From positions 2,447,559-2,511,558 of the forward strand of contig JAQJVL010000031.1 of NCBI GenBank assembly GCA_035578905.1: a DNA stretch of 64,000 nucleotides, given 5' to 3'. The notes under the pieces are model-generated. The model made no database searches. It saw only the letters and a list, made by a program, of their open reading frames with translations, and had not been told where the DNA came from. Source of the DNA: Stictocephala bisonia (taxonomy: Eukaryota; Arthropoda; Insecta; Hemiptera; Membracidae). The position numbers and the translations under genes were made by a program. Positions 10,561 through 22,115 of the stretch are shown here, piece by piece (position 1 is the stretch's first letter; each line of letters starts with the position of its first letter).

Positions 10561-11776
10561 CCTATTCTTACTATCAAAGCTTGCATTACCTTACATTTTC
10601 AACTTATTACCTTACATTTTCTATTCTTAACACTGTCTTAAACAACTTGATGGATTGGATTTAGCTTTGTGACAGGAGGTCACTCTACATTTTATTAATA
10701 AATAACTTTACTTTTGAATCTTGTTACAAATATATTGTAGGTTTTTACTTATTTTGTAACTGGCTCATTATTCTCATTGAAGTCATCACTACTGTCATCT
10801 TAATTACTACTAATGTAATTTTCAAATAATGTACCTACAAGATTGTACATATTGTAAATAATAATCTTTATAAATTGTATACAGTTAGCTGTACATATTG
10901 TAAACAAAAACATGTTTAAACCTGCCATTGTAGGTTCAAAGCACTGATGAAAAAATAGTGATGGGAAATGTTTTTGTTAATTAGTTCATTGGGTTTTAAT
11001 ACTAAGATATCTGATAAAAGAGATTTAGAGGTCCAACATTTAAGTGTTATGAAAATTTACTATGGCCAAGTATTAGTTACACAGAGTTATTTAGAAACTA
11101 CCACAACCACCTGGTTGGAAGAGGCGCACCAACTGTTACAATGTGGCAATGTTGCATTCAGTTTCACCCACCGGGCGGCTAGGGAAGGCCGCGATTACAC
11201 GATTCGGTGCACATGACACTTCAAAGATTAATAAAGTGATATAAAATCAATCAGTATTCTTAGGATAAAAATAAATATATATTCAACTTACTGGCATCAG
11301 ACACCTGAAACCATCATTCGTCTCAAGTTCATATCCCTTTTCAGTGTGAAGAAAACGTTACCTTAGATAATTGATAACAGAATTTTTTATAACACTGAAA
11401 AATACTGAAACTTCTTATATGTGTCTCAGTTAAAGTATTTACTCGCTATTAAAGTTGCTACATTATCTGATCATTATTTTTATTATAGTGAATTTTCAAA
11501 CATCACAAGTCATCTGAAACTGTAAAAAATGTGTATTTCTCTCACCCTAACTATGATTAAAAAATACTGTGAAAAGATAAAATATAAAATTTCCACTAAT
11601 CGCAGAATTAGATGACACTTTTTTTATAGTAATTAAGTTTTCCTCCGCCTTATACTTTTCACACAGTTGATGTTCAAACTCGAGTATCTATACTTTTTGA
11701 TCCGACAGTTGTTGTTTTAGAAAAAACACTGAAATTCCAGGATCCCTAAACCTGAATATACTATCTTCGACGATTT
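10561..11776. other. AT-rich DNA without recognised features
   Basis: No exon with consistent splice sites and no ORF with recognisable content. A short GC-rich patch at 11155-11215 stands out but matches nothing I know. Confidence 0.4.
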
Positions 11777-11829
11777 AACATTCTTATTTAAAGAATAAGT
11801 TATTCTTCAACAAAGAGATTGCTATGCCT

Positions 11830-11845
11830 CCCAACATATGTTGGG
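11830..11845. repeat. Perfect 16-bp palindrome (CCCAACATATGTTGGG)
   Basis: Self-complementary over 16 bases and embedded in a larger imperfect hairpin (GCTATGCCTC ... GAGGCAATAGC). It has the same length as the subterminal palindromes of the piggyBac at 40306, so it may be a transposase-binding repeat of the decayed piggyBac. Confidence 0.5.
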
Positions 11846-14510
11846 TCCTACAGAAGTATGTAGTGAGGCAATAGCCTAGGATATATTTTTGTTTAGAGGT
11901 TTTCCTTCCTAACCCTTAGTTGGTATCACCTTTTTTCTTTCATATTTGGTACCATGGGGTAATTCTGACCCCAAGTTTAAAATATTATTAAAACAAAAAA
12001 ATATTTTTGTATTAATATTTTTATTAATACAAAAATTAACCGGCTTCTTAGTTTCTGGGTCTTCTTGTTCTGAGTGATGCATGGACGAGACCAATGCATG
12101 GCTTTGAAACATAAGATAATAATGTCATGTAGCCGTCCGTCCGTAAACAGTTTATACTTGTGTCCTATGTTTGTTTGGTTTAAAAGCTACAGGTATTTCT
12201 GCTTTATTCTTCTTGAGTGTACCGACATAGGTAGGTTCTTGATGTTTAAGTTCTTGAACAACTTGTATGGAGCTAAACCAATTGTCGGCGGTTAAATTCC
12301 TCTTTGATTGTTCGAATGCCTATACAATTCTAATTAAAGCTTGCATTGGAACCATGACATTTTTTTCTTGATCTGTTAATGTTTCTCCGTCACTGCCCCT
12401 GCCAAATAGATATATGCTTAACTAAGAATTGGGTCCTTGCATCATATAAACACATGATTTTTAGAGCGTATTTTGCAGGTTTATGAGGTAGATACATACG
12501 AAACCACACTTGCTACCAGGGACGTACCCAGAACTCAATTTCGGGGGTGTCCAATCTGGGAGTCTGAGCAGGAATAGCAAGAGTGGGGGGGGGGCGATCC
12601 TAGGGCTACAGAAAACAAGACCTGCACAGTTTTTTTATAGTGCCACTGTGTCTTCTGACTGCATGCGAGAGAAGGGGGACATATGTGACATCACTAGCCT
12701 TATCCACTATTTTCAGAATGCCACAACTGTTGATTTAATATTGTGTGATCATTTTCACTTCTCTGATACTTTATTAAAACATCAAATTATAATTAAATCT
12801 ATAAGAGGTTCGTGACAAGGATAAAGATATGAAAATGCAGTTGACCCTTATTATTTTCTTGGAATATACAGTAAACTCTATGAGAAAAAACCCTTATTTT
12901 ATTTATTTATTTATTCATAAGACGCCGATCGTCAAGATATGGGCGAATATGGATTTCGAATGAGTTATAAGATTAACATAATAAAAAAGTCAGGATAATG
13001 GACAAATTATTTTTAGTGAACACAATAGTTCCTTTACAATTAGTTTAAATATTGGTTTCATTTGATCCTGACTCTGGTCCATCTACCAATGCCGGGTTTA
13101 CGATTTGTGACATGCGTCCATAAAAAACTTGCTATTGTAGAATTATCTAATTACACTGAAGTAAAACAGTTATCTAAAGTTATGTAATTAGAAAAATCCT
13201 TTTGATTTAAAAGTGATTTTTTTTTGTACTTGTTATAATTTACTACAGACCAATAAATTGAGTGGATTTGTAAGAGAAGGTTATGAGGACTTTTAATGAA
13301 TTGTAACGTTTAAAAATGGCGAAGTGCTTGCTAGGTATGAGTTAAATACTAATAGACAATAGCATATTATACAGGGCGTTTATAAAGTCCCACAGGAGCT
13401 TAATTTTTTAACGATTGCAGGAATCAACTTGGTACATCATTATTGCACCTATAAATCTACTTTTTGAAGTAACTATAATTTTTCTGTCATATCAGGGGAG
13501 ATGGCCCAACAGAAGAAAATCTTAAATGAGAACATAGGTTGAGTAGTATATCAAATTAAAGGCCTTTAGTACTAGAACATTAACCCACAAATCCTCAAAA
13601 GGTTCACACTAAAAAAATGACACTGGTTTAAAATTAAAATATATATAAATATACAATGTACATCCTATTCTAAACTGTTTAATACTCTTGTCTTGACTCA
13701 GTTTGGGAAAGTTATTAATACATATATAAACTCACCCCTATTATACGCTATAATATGATGATTTTATTAATAAATCGGTTAGTTCTATCAACAATAAATA
13801 ACTAGATTAAATCTGATCAACATGCAACATAAAACATTCTAATATACATACATTTATTATAACTAATTTGTATATAAATCTATTGAGAACATAAAAACCA
13901 ACAATCAGACACAATTTTCTATATAACCAAAATAATGCATGATATGAAATTCTCAAATGTAAGAACATCATCAATTGGTCTGTATATAGTGCATTACAAC
14001 TCATAAATAAGACAAAAGAATTATTTTACTACATGTAATCGTTTTATCAAGTATATTTACGTCAGTATAGTGTGACTCTTATACAAAAAGGCTCTGAGAA
14101 GGCCAATAATGGAAAGCAGGCGTTGATAGAAGAACTAAGTCAGGATCATATTAACTTGGTACAAGAACTGTGAATGAACCGTTGACTTACCGTATGAAAA
14201 ATTATTTTAAATAAAAGATTTCATTTTACTCAATATCTATAATTTCCCATTTTTCCTGACCAAAGAATAAAATTGTTTTCAAGTAATTAATTTTATGATT
14301 TTTTTTCTCTCTTGGGGTTCACTTTACTGTATATTATATCTGAATGATTACCAAACTCTCGTAGTTATGTTCTTCATAAAATACATCTTAAAATTGTATT
14401 AGTTTCATTATCATTGAATAGTTGATAAATCAGCAGAAACGTTATCATGCGGCATTAAATTAGACTAGTAGTTCCGTGATCTTAGAACAGGCTTAAGGGG
14501 CCATTGTCAT

Positions 14511-15804
14511 AACTAGAATCTACATTTTCTGGTGAAAACCGCGTCAAGGTATTATCTACAATATTTACAAGATAACCAGTCTCAGAGAAACCACTGAGAA
14601 CGTCACATCAAAGTATGGGTGAAAAGTCTATTTATCTTGTAAATACTGTAGATAGTACCTTAAATAAATAAATAATAAATAAATAAATATTTTATTGTAG
14701 AAACATTTCACAAAATGTATTACAAGCGTCAATACAATTATAACTAATTAAAAATAAGTAATTATCTACTCAAAAACCAATTCAAAAAACTCTTCTATAT
14801 TATACAGACAATTTTTAGTAAGTAAATTCTTAATTTTATACTTAAACTTATCAATAGGCAGCATTTTATAATCAATAGGAAGATAATTAAATAATTTCAA
14901 TGATACATACATAAATGTTTTTTGTGTTTTGGTATAATTACATCTAAAAATACTTAAGTTATTCTTAAATCTAGTACAATAGTCATGAGTATCACCAAGT
15001 TTTTCTAAGGTTACATAATTTTCTTTGGCGTACATTAGACATTTATATACAAATAAGGAGGGAAGACTCATTATACACAATTCAATAAAACTAGACTTAC
15101 AACTACTGCGGAAAGAAAGGTTACAAATTAATCTAATAGCTCTCTTTTGTAATTTAAACAGCTTATCTGCAGATGACTGATGACCCCACAATAAGGTACC
15201 ATAAGATAAAAGACTGTGAATTTGAGCAAAATATACCACTCTAAGGACATTTAAGCTCAAACAAGACCTTAACCTTCTAATTAGGTAAATTCCTTTGCTA
15301 ATTTTGGAACCAATATTTTTTATGTGACCATCCCAAGTTAGTCTAGAGTCAATAGTAAACCCTAAAAAATTTACACAATCCTCTTTACTCGACAACATAT
15401 CATTGGAATAAGACAGATTCAACTCTTGAGTTTTGTTGGCATTTAAACAAAGCAAATTAGCAGAACACCAGTCCTCCACAATATTTTCCATATTTCTGCT
15501 CATAAAGTTTAAGTCTAGTTGAGATTTAGCGTTAAAACAAATGTTAAGGTCATCAGCAAAAAGGTAGCACTCAATATAGGGACTGGAGATGTTAAATGGA
15601 AGATCATTGATGTAAATGATAAAGAGAATAGGGCCTAGGATTGAGCCTTGTGGGACTCCATGCTTTACCTGCAGAAAACTTGAATCAATGTGGCCATGAC
15701 AAACTTTTTGAAATCTACAATTAAGATAAGAAAGAATAAGAAGTATAGCTTCATTATCGAAACCACCTTGACGTGGTTGTCATCAGAAAATGTAGATTCT
15801 AGTT
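14511..15804. mobile_element. Foldback MITE split by a LINE
   Basis: The left arm AACTAGAATCTACATTTTCT (14511) is the inverted complement of the right arm ending at 15804; the two match over about 40 bases through GTCAAGGT. An inner hairpin lies at 14550-14660 (ATTATCTACAATATTTACAA against its complement). Removing the LINE leaves an element of roughly 190 bases that is almost wholly self-complementary. Confidence 0.65.
14664..15760 (-). pseudogene. LINE reverse transcriptase fragment (CR1/Jockey-like)
   Basis: Minus-strand frames give GVPQGSILGPILFIIYINDL (about 15590-15650), then FADDLNICFNAKSQ, then a 245-codon open stretch (15503-14766) with the thumb/C-terminal region (DSRLTWDGHI, LLSYGTLLWG, LQKRAIRLIC). 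The 3' side ends in a TTTA/AAAT-rich tail at 14664-14695. The 5' part with the endonuclease is absent. A frame change separates the RT core from the C-terminal ORF. It lies inside the foldback element, with a short ACCTT at both junctions as a possible TSD. Confidence 0.7.
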
Positions 15805-16630
15805 AGTAGTTCCGTGGCCTGTTTCAGAACGTGAGTACTGTATGACGAAAGTAACATCACATCCCTAAGGTGAAAATGGCGCAGCCGAAGCATTTTGTAC
15901 TCCTTTAGTGATCCTACACCGTCTCACAAGTTTTTCTCGACGTATAGTCAAACTGTCATCGAGAGGTGAGATCAAAAGAATAGATGCGAATAGGCTGACT
16001 GACATATGCTCGCTAAAAAAGTTGAAATTTTCGGGGGGTATCCGGACACCCAGAAAACCCCTCCTGGGTACGTCCTGCTTGCCATGGAAAGCTGCTCACA
16101 TTTCATCAATGCAAGTATTGGGTCTAACAGAATAACAAAGTTGTGAATTTTCAGTAACTCGATTGAAAATTTTAGATCTGACTGCCTTGTCATCTTTTTT
16201 ATTCTCTCTTCTCGGTCTGCTACATTATCATATTTAAAGCCGAAAGAATGAATAGAAACCGTTTGAGAATCGTGGTACATCGAAAGATGTCCCTTCACAT
16301 GCCATCTAATGCCCAGAGATTAGCTAAAGATTCATGGTTACTTTGAAGAAAGCAGTATAAGAAGTATACATAAATGCTTTCAGTTCAATCAATTCAAGAT
16401 CATTCAAAAAAGCAAGTCCCTTCCTAGTGTATTTATCTCTCATTTCTGTAATTTTCCGAATAGTCAACATAAGTACTTCTTGAAAAATATCTTTTGTGAG
16501 TAGAAGAGCCCAGACTTCAAGTGGGACTGGATTATCTCCTAAGCTCGTATTGGAAGCTGTCAGGACCGAATGTAGCGTTTTAGTGCTCCTAGCCCCAATA
16601 ATTTTTTTCTGCCCCCTAGTCTGGTTAAAG

Positions 16631-17891
16631 TTACATTCCTAAAAAACCTTTATTAAAAAATTATACCAGGCCTACGTGTTAATTGCTTAAACACCACTCC
16701 ACGATGAAAGTTTATCATTGCAAGATTTTTGGAGAATTTACTTGGTTCTAGGCTTAACAAAATACCATTAATGTATGAACAAAAGATTGGTACAATTGAA
16801 ACCAATCCAACGGTCTAATATGTAAAAAGCATAAACCTCGTATGAAAGCAAACTCGACTTAAATTGGAATACTTCGAAGCACAAAGGTTCGAGTTTCAAG
16901 AAAATTTAGCTGGTTATTCACCACTCCACAGAAAACCATTATTAGTAAAAGACTTATTTGGTTTTTTTTAATGATTTTAAACTAGATATTGGAAAATTGG
17001 AGGTAAAGCCGAAAAAACCTAATTTATATTGATATTTAATATTGAGGGATGAACTACAGTATAAATGTTCCATTCCACGGTAGTCTAGTCTAATGTATTC
17101 TCTTTTCACATAAAAACTAAGTTGAAATTGTTCTTTGTCGCCAGCTGGCACTTCAAATTTCATGTAAACCTTATGAGAGTTTATATAATAATAATAATAA
17201 GTAAATCTTCTTATTTTCCCATGTGTTGGTGTTGGTAGCTCTGTTCTAATTTTAACTGTGTTTGTATTGTTTCTGTTTGTATGTATGTCAATTACTTTAC
17301 TTAAGGAGAGGTTGTGATTGATTCAAGTCGAGTTCGAGTATGTTTTGGTAAAAGTTGTTGTTTTTATATACAGTAAGTTTATCGTTTCATTTAAATAAAT
17401 TCAGATTTATTCAGTTGTATTGGATAGAGTATATAGTTTGGGTTTGTCCAGGCCTACTTGTCCTCGTAACAACACAGTCCGTTTCATTATAAAAGTCTGA
17501 GTAATTATGCAGTCTCTACTCGCCCAATAAATATAGAAACTGTCTGCAAGAATTACCTCTATATTTATTACTATAAATTACTTATTCATTGTTTTTAACA
17601 GAAACTAAAGTTTGTACAACTTATAGTATTTTCATATAGGCTTATTTTTTGTTAGCGCCTAACTTAGGTATTTGGTAATAATATAGAACAGTACCTTGAC
17701 AATATTTTGGCTGAATTTTTTCAGTAATGTTGCACTATCTTGCCACCTCTGAAAATATGATTTCTTGTTGCAAAAGTGGTGAAATACGAGTTTACATCTG
17801 TTGAAGAGGTTGAGTTAATCTGCGGAAAACTTGTTTTTTTTACCGAAAAATCGAAAAACTAGTTTTTTATCTGATAGTAAAAACCAATTTT
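16631..17891. other. AT-rich DNA without recognised features
   Basis: Only short ORFs of biased composition. A short trinucleotide run (TAA repeats) lies near 17190. No host exon or transposon core was seen. Confidence 0.4.
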
Positions 17892-18499
17892 TTAACCCTT
17901 TCAGTGCCGGACTTTTATTTAAAAATGTCCCTATGTTGCCGGGCATTTTTTCACTAGTTTTACCTTAGGTTGCCGGGCAATTTTAAGCGGTTTTGCAAGC
18001 TATTTAAAAAAAAATCATAACTAATTTATTTATCAAGGTAAAACAATGATTTTTTTTTTGTTATTTTCCAAAATGTATGCACAACACCATAAAACAACAG
18101 AAATCATATAATATTATGGTTAACACTATATAAAAATATATGTACTTACCAATTTTTTTTTTTTTTTTTTTTAATCCAAAAAGAATGCCTTTTAACCATG
18201 ATGAAAAAAATCTGTTTGTTATAGATGTGCACTTCACTAATTAAAACAATCATTTAAGAATATAAATACAAATTTTCAGGTCCATAGCTTCAAAAATAAC
18301 TAATTGGTTCACATTTTTGTAAATTCTGGCGCATTTCAGTTTTTCACTACAATAACCGGTAATACATGAGGATATTCTATTATTGATTTCCATCCAAATA
18401 AGTTCAATGAAGTTCATACATGTTGCATAATATTATATAATTAATAGTAAAAAAATGAACTAGGCTAACATATTTACAATTTTTATGATAAATAAAAAA

Positions 18500-18700
18500 A
18501 ATTAAAATATTTTTAGCAATGGTGTTTGCTAAGGCACTTGTTATGTATGCCTTTCTTACATTTACTACACATGAAAGTGGACTTCTTCCTTTTGCCACCT
18601 TTTTGCGTACTTTCCTTACTGCAAACACAGCAATTTTTTTCACGGTCATCAGGAATTTTTTGAATTGGAGGAATAACAATGACGTTGCGTCAGACAGCTG
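18500..18700 (-). pseudogene. piggyBac transposase C-terminal Cys-rich remnant
   Basis: The minus strand reads VIVIPPIQKIPDDREKNCCV, then CSKES, a Lys-rich stretch, and TFMCSKCKKGIHNKCLSKHH before a stop. The C-x2-C...C-x2-C-x4-H-x3-C...H pattern is the RING/PHD-like zinc-binding tail that ends piggyBac transposases. Everything upstream of it in the transposase is missing. Confidence 0.65.
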
Positions 18701-18881
18701 ACCGAGAGCGCTGCTGACTTGATCACGTTGTGATGTGTTTATTATTCTTTTTATATACTGAATGTACACAGTTAAATGCTTTATAAATATTGAAAACGGA
18801 TAAAGAATATTATTCTTAATACTATTGTTAAAGTTTCAAAGCTAAAAATTATTATATTTATTTTTTATGATTTTTTTACGA

Positions 18882-19000
18882 AACGTCCGGGAAAACCGGA
18901 CGTTGGCACTACGCGACCACCTATAAACGTCCGGGTCCTACCGGACGTTGGCACTTTGTGAACAGTTAAAAAACGTCCGGGTACCCGGACGTTGGCACTG
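18882..19000. repeat. Three subterminal hairpins of the piggyBac derivative
   Basis: AACGTCCGG...CCGGACGTT followed by GGCACT occurs at 18882-18910, 18925-18955 and 18972-19000. The arms are conserved and the loops differ (AAAA, TCCTA, GTAC-type). The last copy's GGCACT is part of the terminal inverted repeat. Confidence 0.85.
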
Positions 19001-19010
19001 AAAGGGTTAA

Positions 19011-22000
19011 TTGTTACTTTTCAAATTTTTTATTTCACGTGTTTTTAATGCTGAACACAAATATATAATTGGTTTTGCAGTAAAATTATTTTTTCAGCCC
19101 AAAAAATGCATTTTTTACTAAGCTAACCAAACATAACCTAACTTATCCTAGTTGTCTATTTTTCAAATTTGTATTCAGAGCAAAAAAAACACATCAAAAT
19201 AATAAAAGATGATTAAAATAACATTTAAATTAATGGAAATATGACAGAAATACTAAAAGATGTGACATTGGTTTTTTAAAATTTTTCTGTAAAATACACG
19301 ATTTCCGTGGAATAAAAAGCATATCTCGTGAAATTAAAGCCAATTCTAGACCCATTTTAAGTAAAATTTTCCAATTTTGTTTGTTGGCAAGAAACTGCAT
19401 TAAATAACATTTTTTTCAATAGCTGAAAAACAAGAATATGATCAAATTTTTAGCGGAATAGCTGAAATAAATCACGCTATATTTGTTTTCCGTAGGCTTA
19501 TGTATAGTAATGTGAGTACTCAAATTGTGTGGAATGTTGTACTGATTATCAATATGACAAGCTTTGAAATAAACTATTACTAAGCTTGTTAGTGCCGGAA
19601 ATGTGCTGGGTTTAGTAAAGTTATATTTTGTTAGGTTAACCCTATTACTGGCATGTCATTTTACCCTAAGTAGCAGGCTGTTTTTTGTTGGTTTCGCAAG
19701 TGGTTTTCTAGAAATAAATATTAATATAAACAATAAAGTATGTGTTTTGTAGACCACGTTTCTTTTCAGGATTAAATGTTAAATAATATTTTTTTGTTAA
19801 ATATTAACTATTACTTTGTATAGGGACTATATGTATAGATATCCAATATATTTGAAATGTTTTCTAGTTTTTGAAAATGTATAACATTATGGATATAACG
19901 GTATGTAAATTGGAGTTATTTTACATAAACTACATATTTACTTTCCCTATAGCTTAGATCTTGTGTAATAGTTTTTGCCATAAATAAGAAGTAAAATAAA
20001 TGTTAAATTATTTATATATTGTTATATAAAAACATAGAGAACAACAATATTTGATTGGAAACTAAATATAAATTTTTATAAAATTTATACATTTTTGTGT
20101 TAACCTAACAATTTTAAAAATGTTCCAACTGAAGAAATTGTTACGGTTCCGTCTTTTATTAGACTCAGTAGAAAATATGCTACTTAAGCAACAAATTGTA
20201 AATGTTATAGAATACTAGGGGACACCCCTGCACACTTTGCATGCCAACCCCGACTCTCACTGCTCTCGATACGCTTTCGGCCTTTGCATATGACTTTTGA
20301 CTAAACATAATAGTAGATTAACTGTATAACGTAAAATCACAATATTACATTTATTTACAGTATTTAACTTACATTACTTGCGTTGCTATCTATTTATTAG
20401 TATAAATACCCAATGGTATTACTTAGCCTATTTCAAAAGTGTTCATTCAATTTGTTTTTTTTTTTTTTTTATAGCTGAAGATTAAACTTTTAATGCATCT
20501 ATAATATAATGTCAAACTTACAAAATAAACATGTTATTTATTTACAAAACAGCTGTTATTAATTTACTAAAATCAACCCAATGTTATTCTTATAGAAAAA
20601 AGAAAATGTGTTTGTACCCTTAAGAATGGAATTTTGCGCCTCTAGTGCATAAGATTAACATATGTAGGCCTACTAAATTTCATGTCTATCTTATATGGTT
20701 TTTGCTGGGGGATGTTGAATCAGTCAGTGAGTGAGTCAGAACTTGTCTTTTTATATATTTAGATATGAAGGTACATAAGTTGTAAAATATTTCGAGTTTT
20801 AGGTTGGTACTTGTGGATTGATGTAACAGTCAGATGAGGAACAAGACATCCCTCCTTGCTGCACTTGTCATAAAAAATTAAATTTTCATTAATTTACCTT
20901 ATCCTATATGAATTCTTGTTGTTATTCTCTTGGAATATAGGCATGCAAACTAGAAAGTAATAAATTACAAGCTTTGAGCCTCAGTTTTATTTTATTTCAT
21001 GAATTTTATGATTTTTTTCATATCAAACATTTCATAGAAAAAAATTGTTTGCAAATATTTTATTGTAGAAAACCAGCCTGTATTCAATAGTAAATATAAA
21101 TCCCTACCAAACATGAATTTCTAGCTCATTATGTTGCTTTTACTTGTATGTAAAAAATATAAAATAACTTTAGCACTAAACAAAAATTTTGTTACAAAGA
21201 AAATTATTCCTAAATAGCTCTTAACACTACTCTTACCATTCCTCATACTGTATACTATTGATCAGTGCAAGGAACTTAATCAGACAGATTATGGGGGCAA
21301 ACCAGTAAAGTAGAAGTTGAATATTACTGATAAATCTTCCAGTAATTTTTATCATAATCTTGATAAAAATTCCAGTAACACTGTCGTGTGATGGTGGGTG
21401 GGTCAGTAACACTATACGTGTGATGGTGTGCAGGTGGGTCAGTAACACTATGGCGATAGGCCGTATTTGAACCAGCACTATCTCTAACCCAAGCTCAAAG
21501 TCCTGACTCCTCAACGCCTGACGCCTCAACACCGGCTCACTAAAATTTTTCATTTGTTGTTTTATTGATTAAGATAACTATCAATAATACTGATAATCAA
21601 TAAAAATCAATAACACTAATTCGTAATGAGCAGTTAATTTTGGAGGTTTTGAAATTATTTTCAAAACTTTTCCCTGCCCGGTACAAGTGTTGCAAATAAA
21701 AAAAAAACATATATATGCAACCTCAGTATTTTTTTCTTCTCAAGGTTTAAATTATTTATAATCCATTCATCTCTTTTCTAATAATATTATGTGAAATTAA
21801 GTTTCTTGAAAAAAAAACAATGTACAGCTTTATAATACATGGCTACATGTACTATTTTTTTGCAATCAATAAAAAAGAGACTTGTAGCACAAAACAGGCT
21901 TTCCGGTGGCTGGGGTACAACATAGTCTGGATATGGGGTTAGTGAACATTTATAAAATGTTGTTTATTACAAAAATTATTATTCATGATCTAGATCAGCT

Positions 22001-22013
22001 CTGGACCAAGTAG
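19011..22013. other. AT-rich DNA, no convincing exon
   Basis: At 19634 the string TTAACCCTATTACTGGCATG and the following motif resemble a second piggyBac left end, but no right end was found. The minisatellite at 21390-21450 is in this stretch. A short potential exon near 20830-20870 (SDEEQDIPPCCTCH after CAG) lacks a donor. GON4L N-terminal exons would be expected here but were not recognised. Confidence 0.35.
21390..21450. repeat. Minisatellite, two units of the GACCCACC family (inverted)
   Basis: GTGTGATGGTG...GGTGGGTCAGTAACACTAT occurs twice in about 60 bases. It is the reverse complement of the unit at 640-1200. Confidence 0.5.
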
Positions 22014-22115
22014 GCAATAAAGATGTTGCCGAGTATGCCACTGTTGATGACTCCTATGAAGGAGGTGCATGATGATTCTAGTGACACCAGCGATGACCTT
22101 TCTCCTCATCACTCA
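22014..22115 (+). CDS. GON4L: Candidate GON4L exon (tentative)
   Basis: Ends in phase 0 at a good donor (CACTCA|GTAAGC), agreeing with the phase-0 start of the next exon at 23248. The frame reads MLPSMPLLMTPMKEV then an acidic DDSSDTSDDLSPHHS. The acceptor is uncertain: CCAAGTAG at 22013 is the only one leaving this frame open. A second frame starting after GATCTAG (LDQVGNKDVAEYATVDDSYE) also looks coding before a stop at about 22070, so an indel in the assembly or a pseudo-exon is possible. Confidence 0.4.

Larger units (their letters stand above)
12517..16077. mobile_element. Non-autonomous hAT element inserted in piggyBac, itself nested
   Basis: Left end CAGGGACGTACCCAG (12517) and right end CTGGGTACGTCCTG (to 16077) are inverted repeats, and a second matching block (CGGGGGGTATCCGGACACCC) precedes the right end. 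The flanking octamers CTTGCTAC (12509-12516) and CTTGCCAT (16078-16085) match at 6 of 8 positions, as expected for an aged 8-bp hAT TSD. No transposase was recognised inside. The body carries a foldback MITE and a LINE, plus a possible mariner-like end near 13371 (TATACAGGGCG). Confidence 0.7.
11777..16630 (-). pseudogene. Decayed piggyBac transposase, discontinuous (interrupted by hAT element)
   Basis: On the minus strand, 16130-16560 encodes pieces such as DNPVPLEVWALLLTKDIFQE and FGFKYDNVADREERIKK, matching the piggyBac N-terminal core. It continues to TCIDEM at 16090-16110 and then breaks. The next residues of the same motif (MYLPHKPAKYALKIMCLYDA) are at 12420-12500, beyond the inserted hAT element. 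The split thus falls inside the highly conserved DE-x-(F)RG-KPAKYG region. Stops and frameshifts are frequent, so it is inactive. A 16-bp palindrome at 11830-11845 probably belongs to its terminal region; no TTAA-bounded ends were identified. Confidence 0.6.
17896..19006. mobile_element. piggyBac deletion derivative with TTAA duplication
   Basis: Bounded by TTAA at 17892-17895 and 19007-19010. The terminal repeats CCCTTTCAGTGCC and GGCACTGAAAGGG are a perfect 13-bp inverted pair. The 1,111-bp body keeps only the C-terminal Cys-rich end of the transposase (minus strand). The right end carries three consecutive hairpins absent from the left, where only looser TTGCCGGGCA motifs occur (17935-17985). 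Confidence 0.85.

Noticed and set aside
11155..11215. GC-rich patch as a possible tRNA or small RNA gene
   Set aside because: No cloverleaf arms or internal promoter boxes could be laid on it.
19634..19700. Second piggyBac copy starting TTAACCCTATTACTGG
   Set aside because: Only a left end and one motif resemble it; no right terminal repeat or coding remnant was found, so it was kept as a note.
20829..20880. Possible exon reading SDEEQDIPPCCTCH after a CAG
   Set aside because: Attractive composition, but no donor in the right place and no phase partner; it may be chance.
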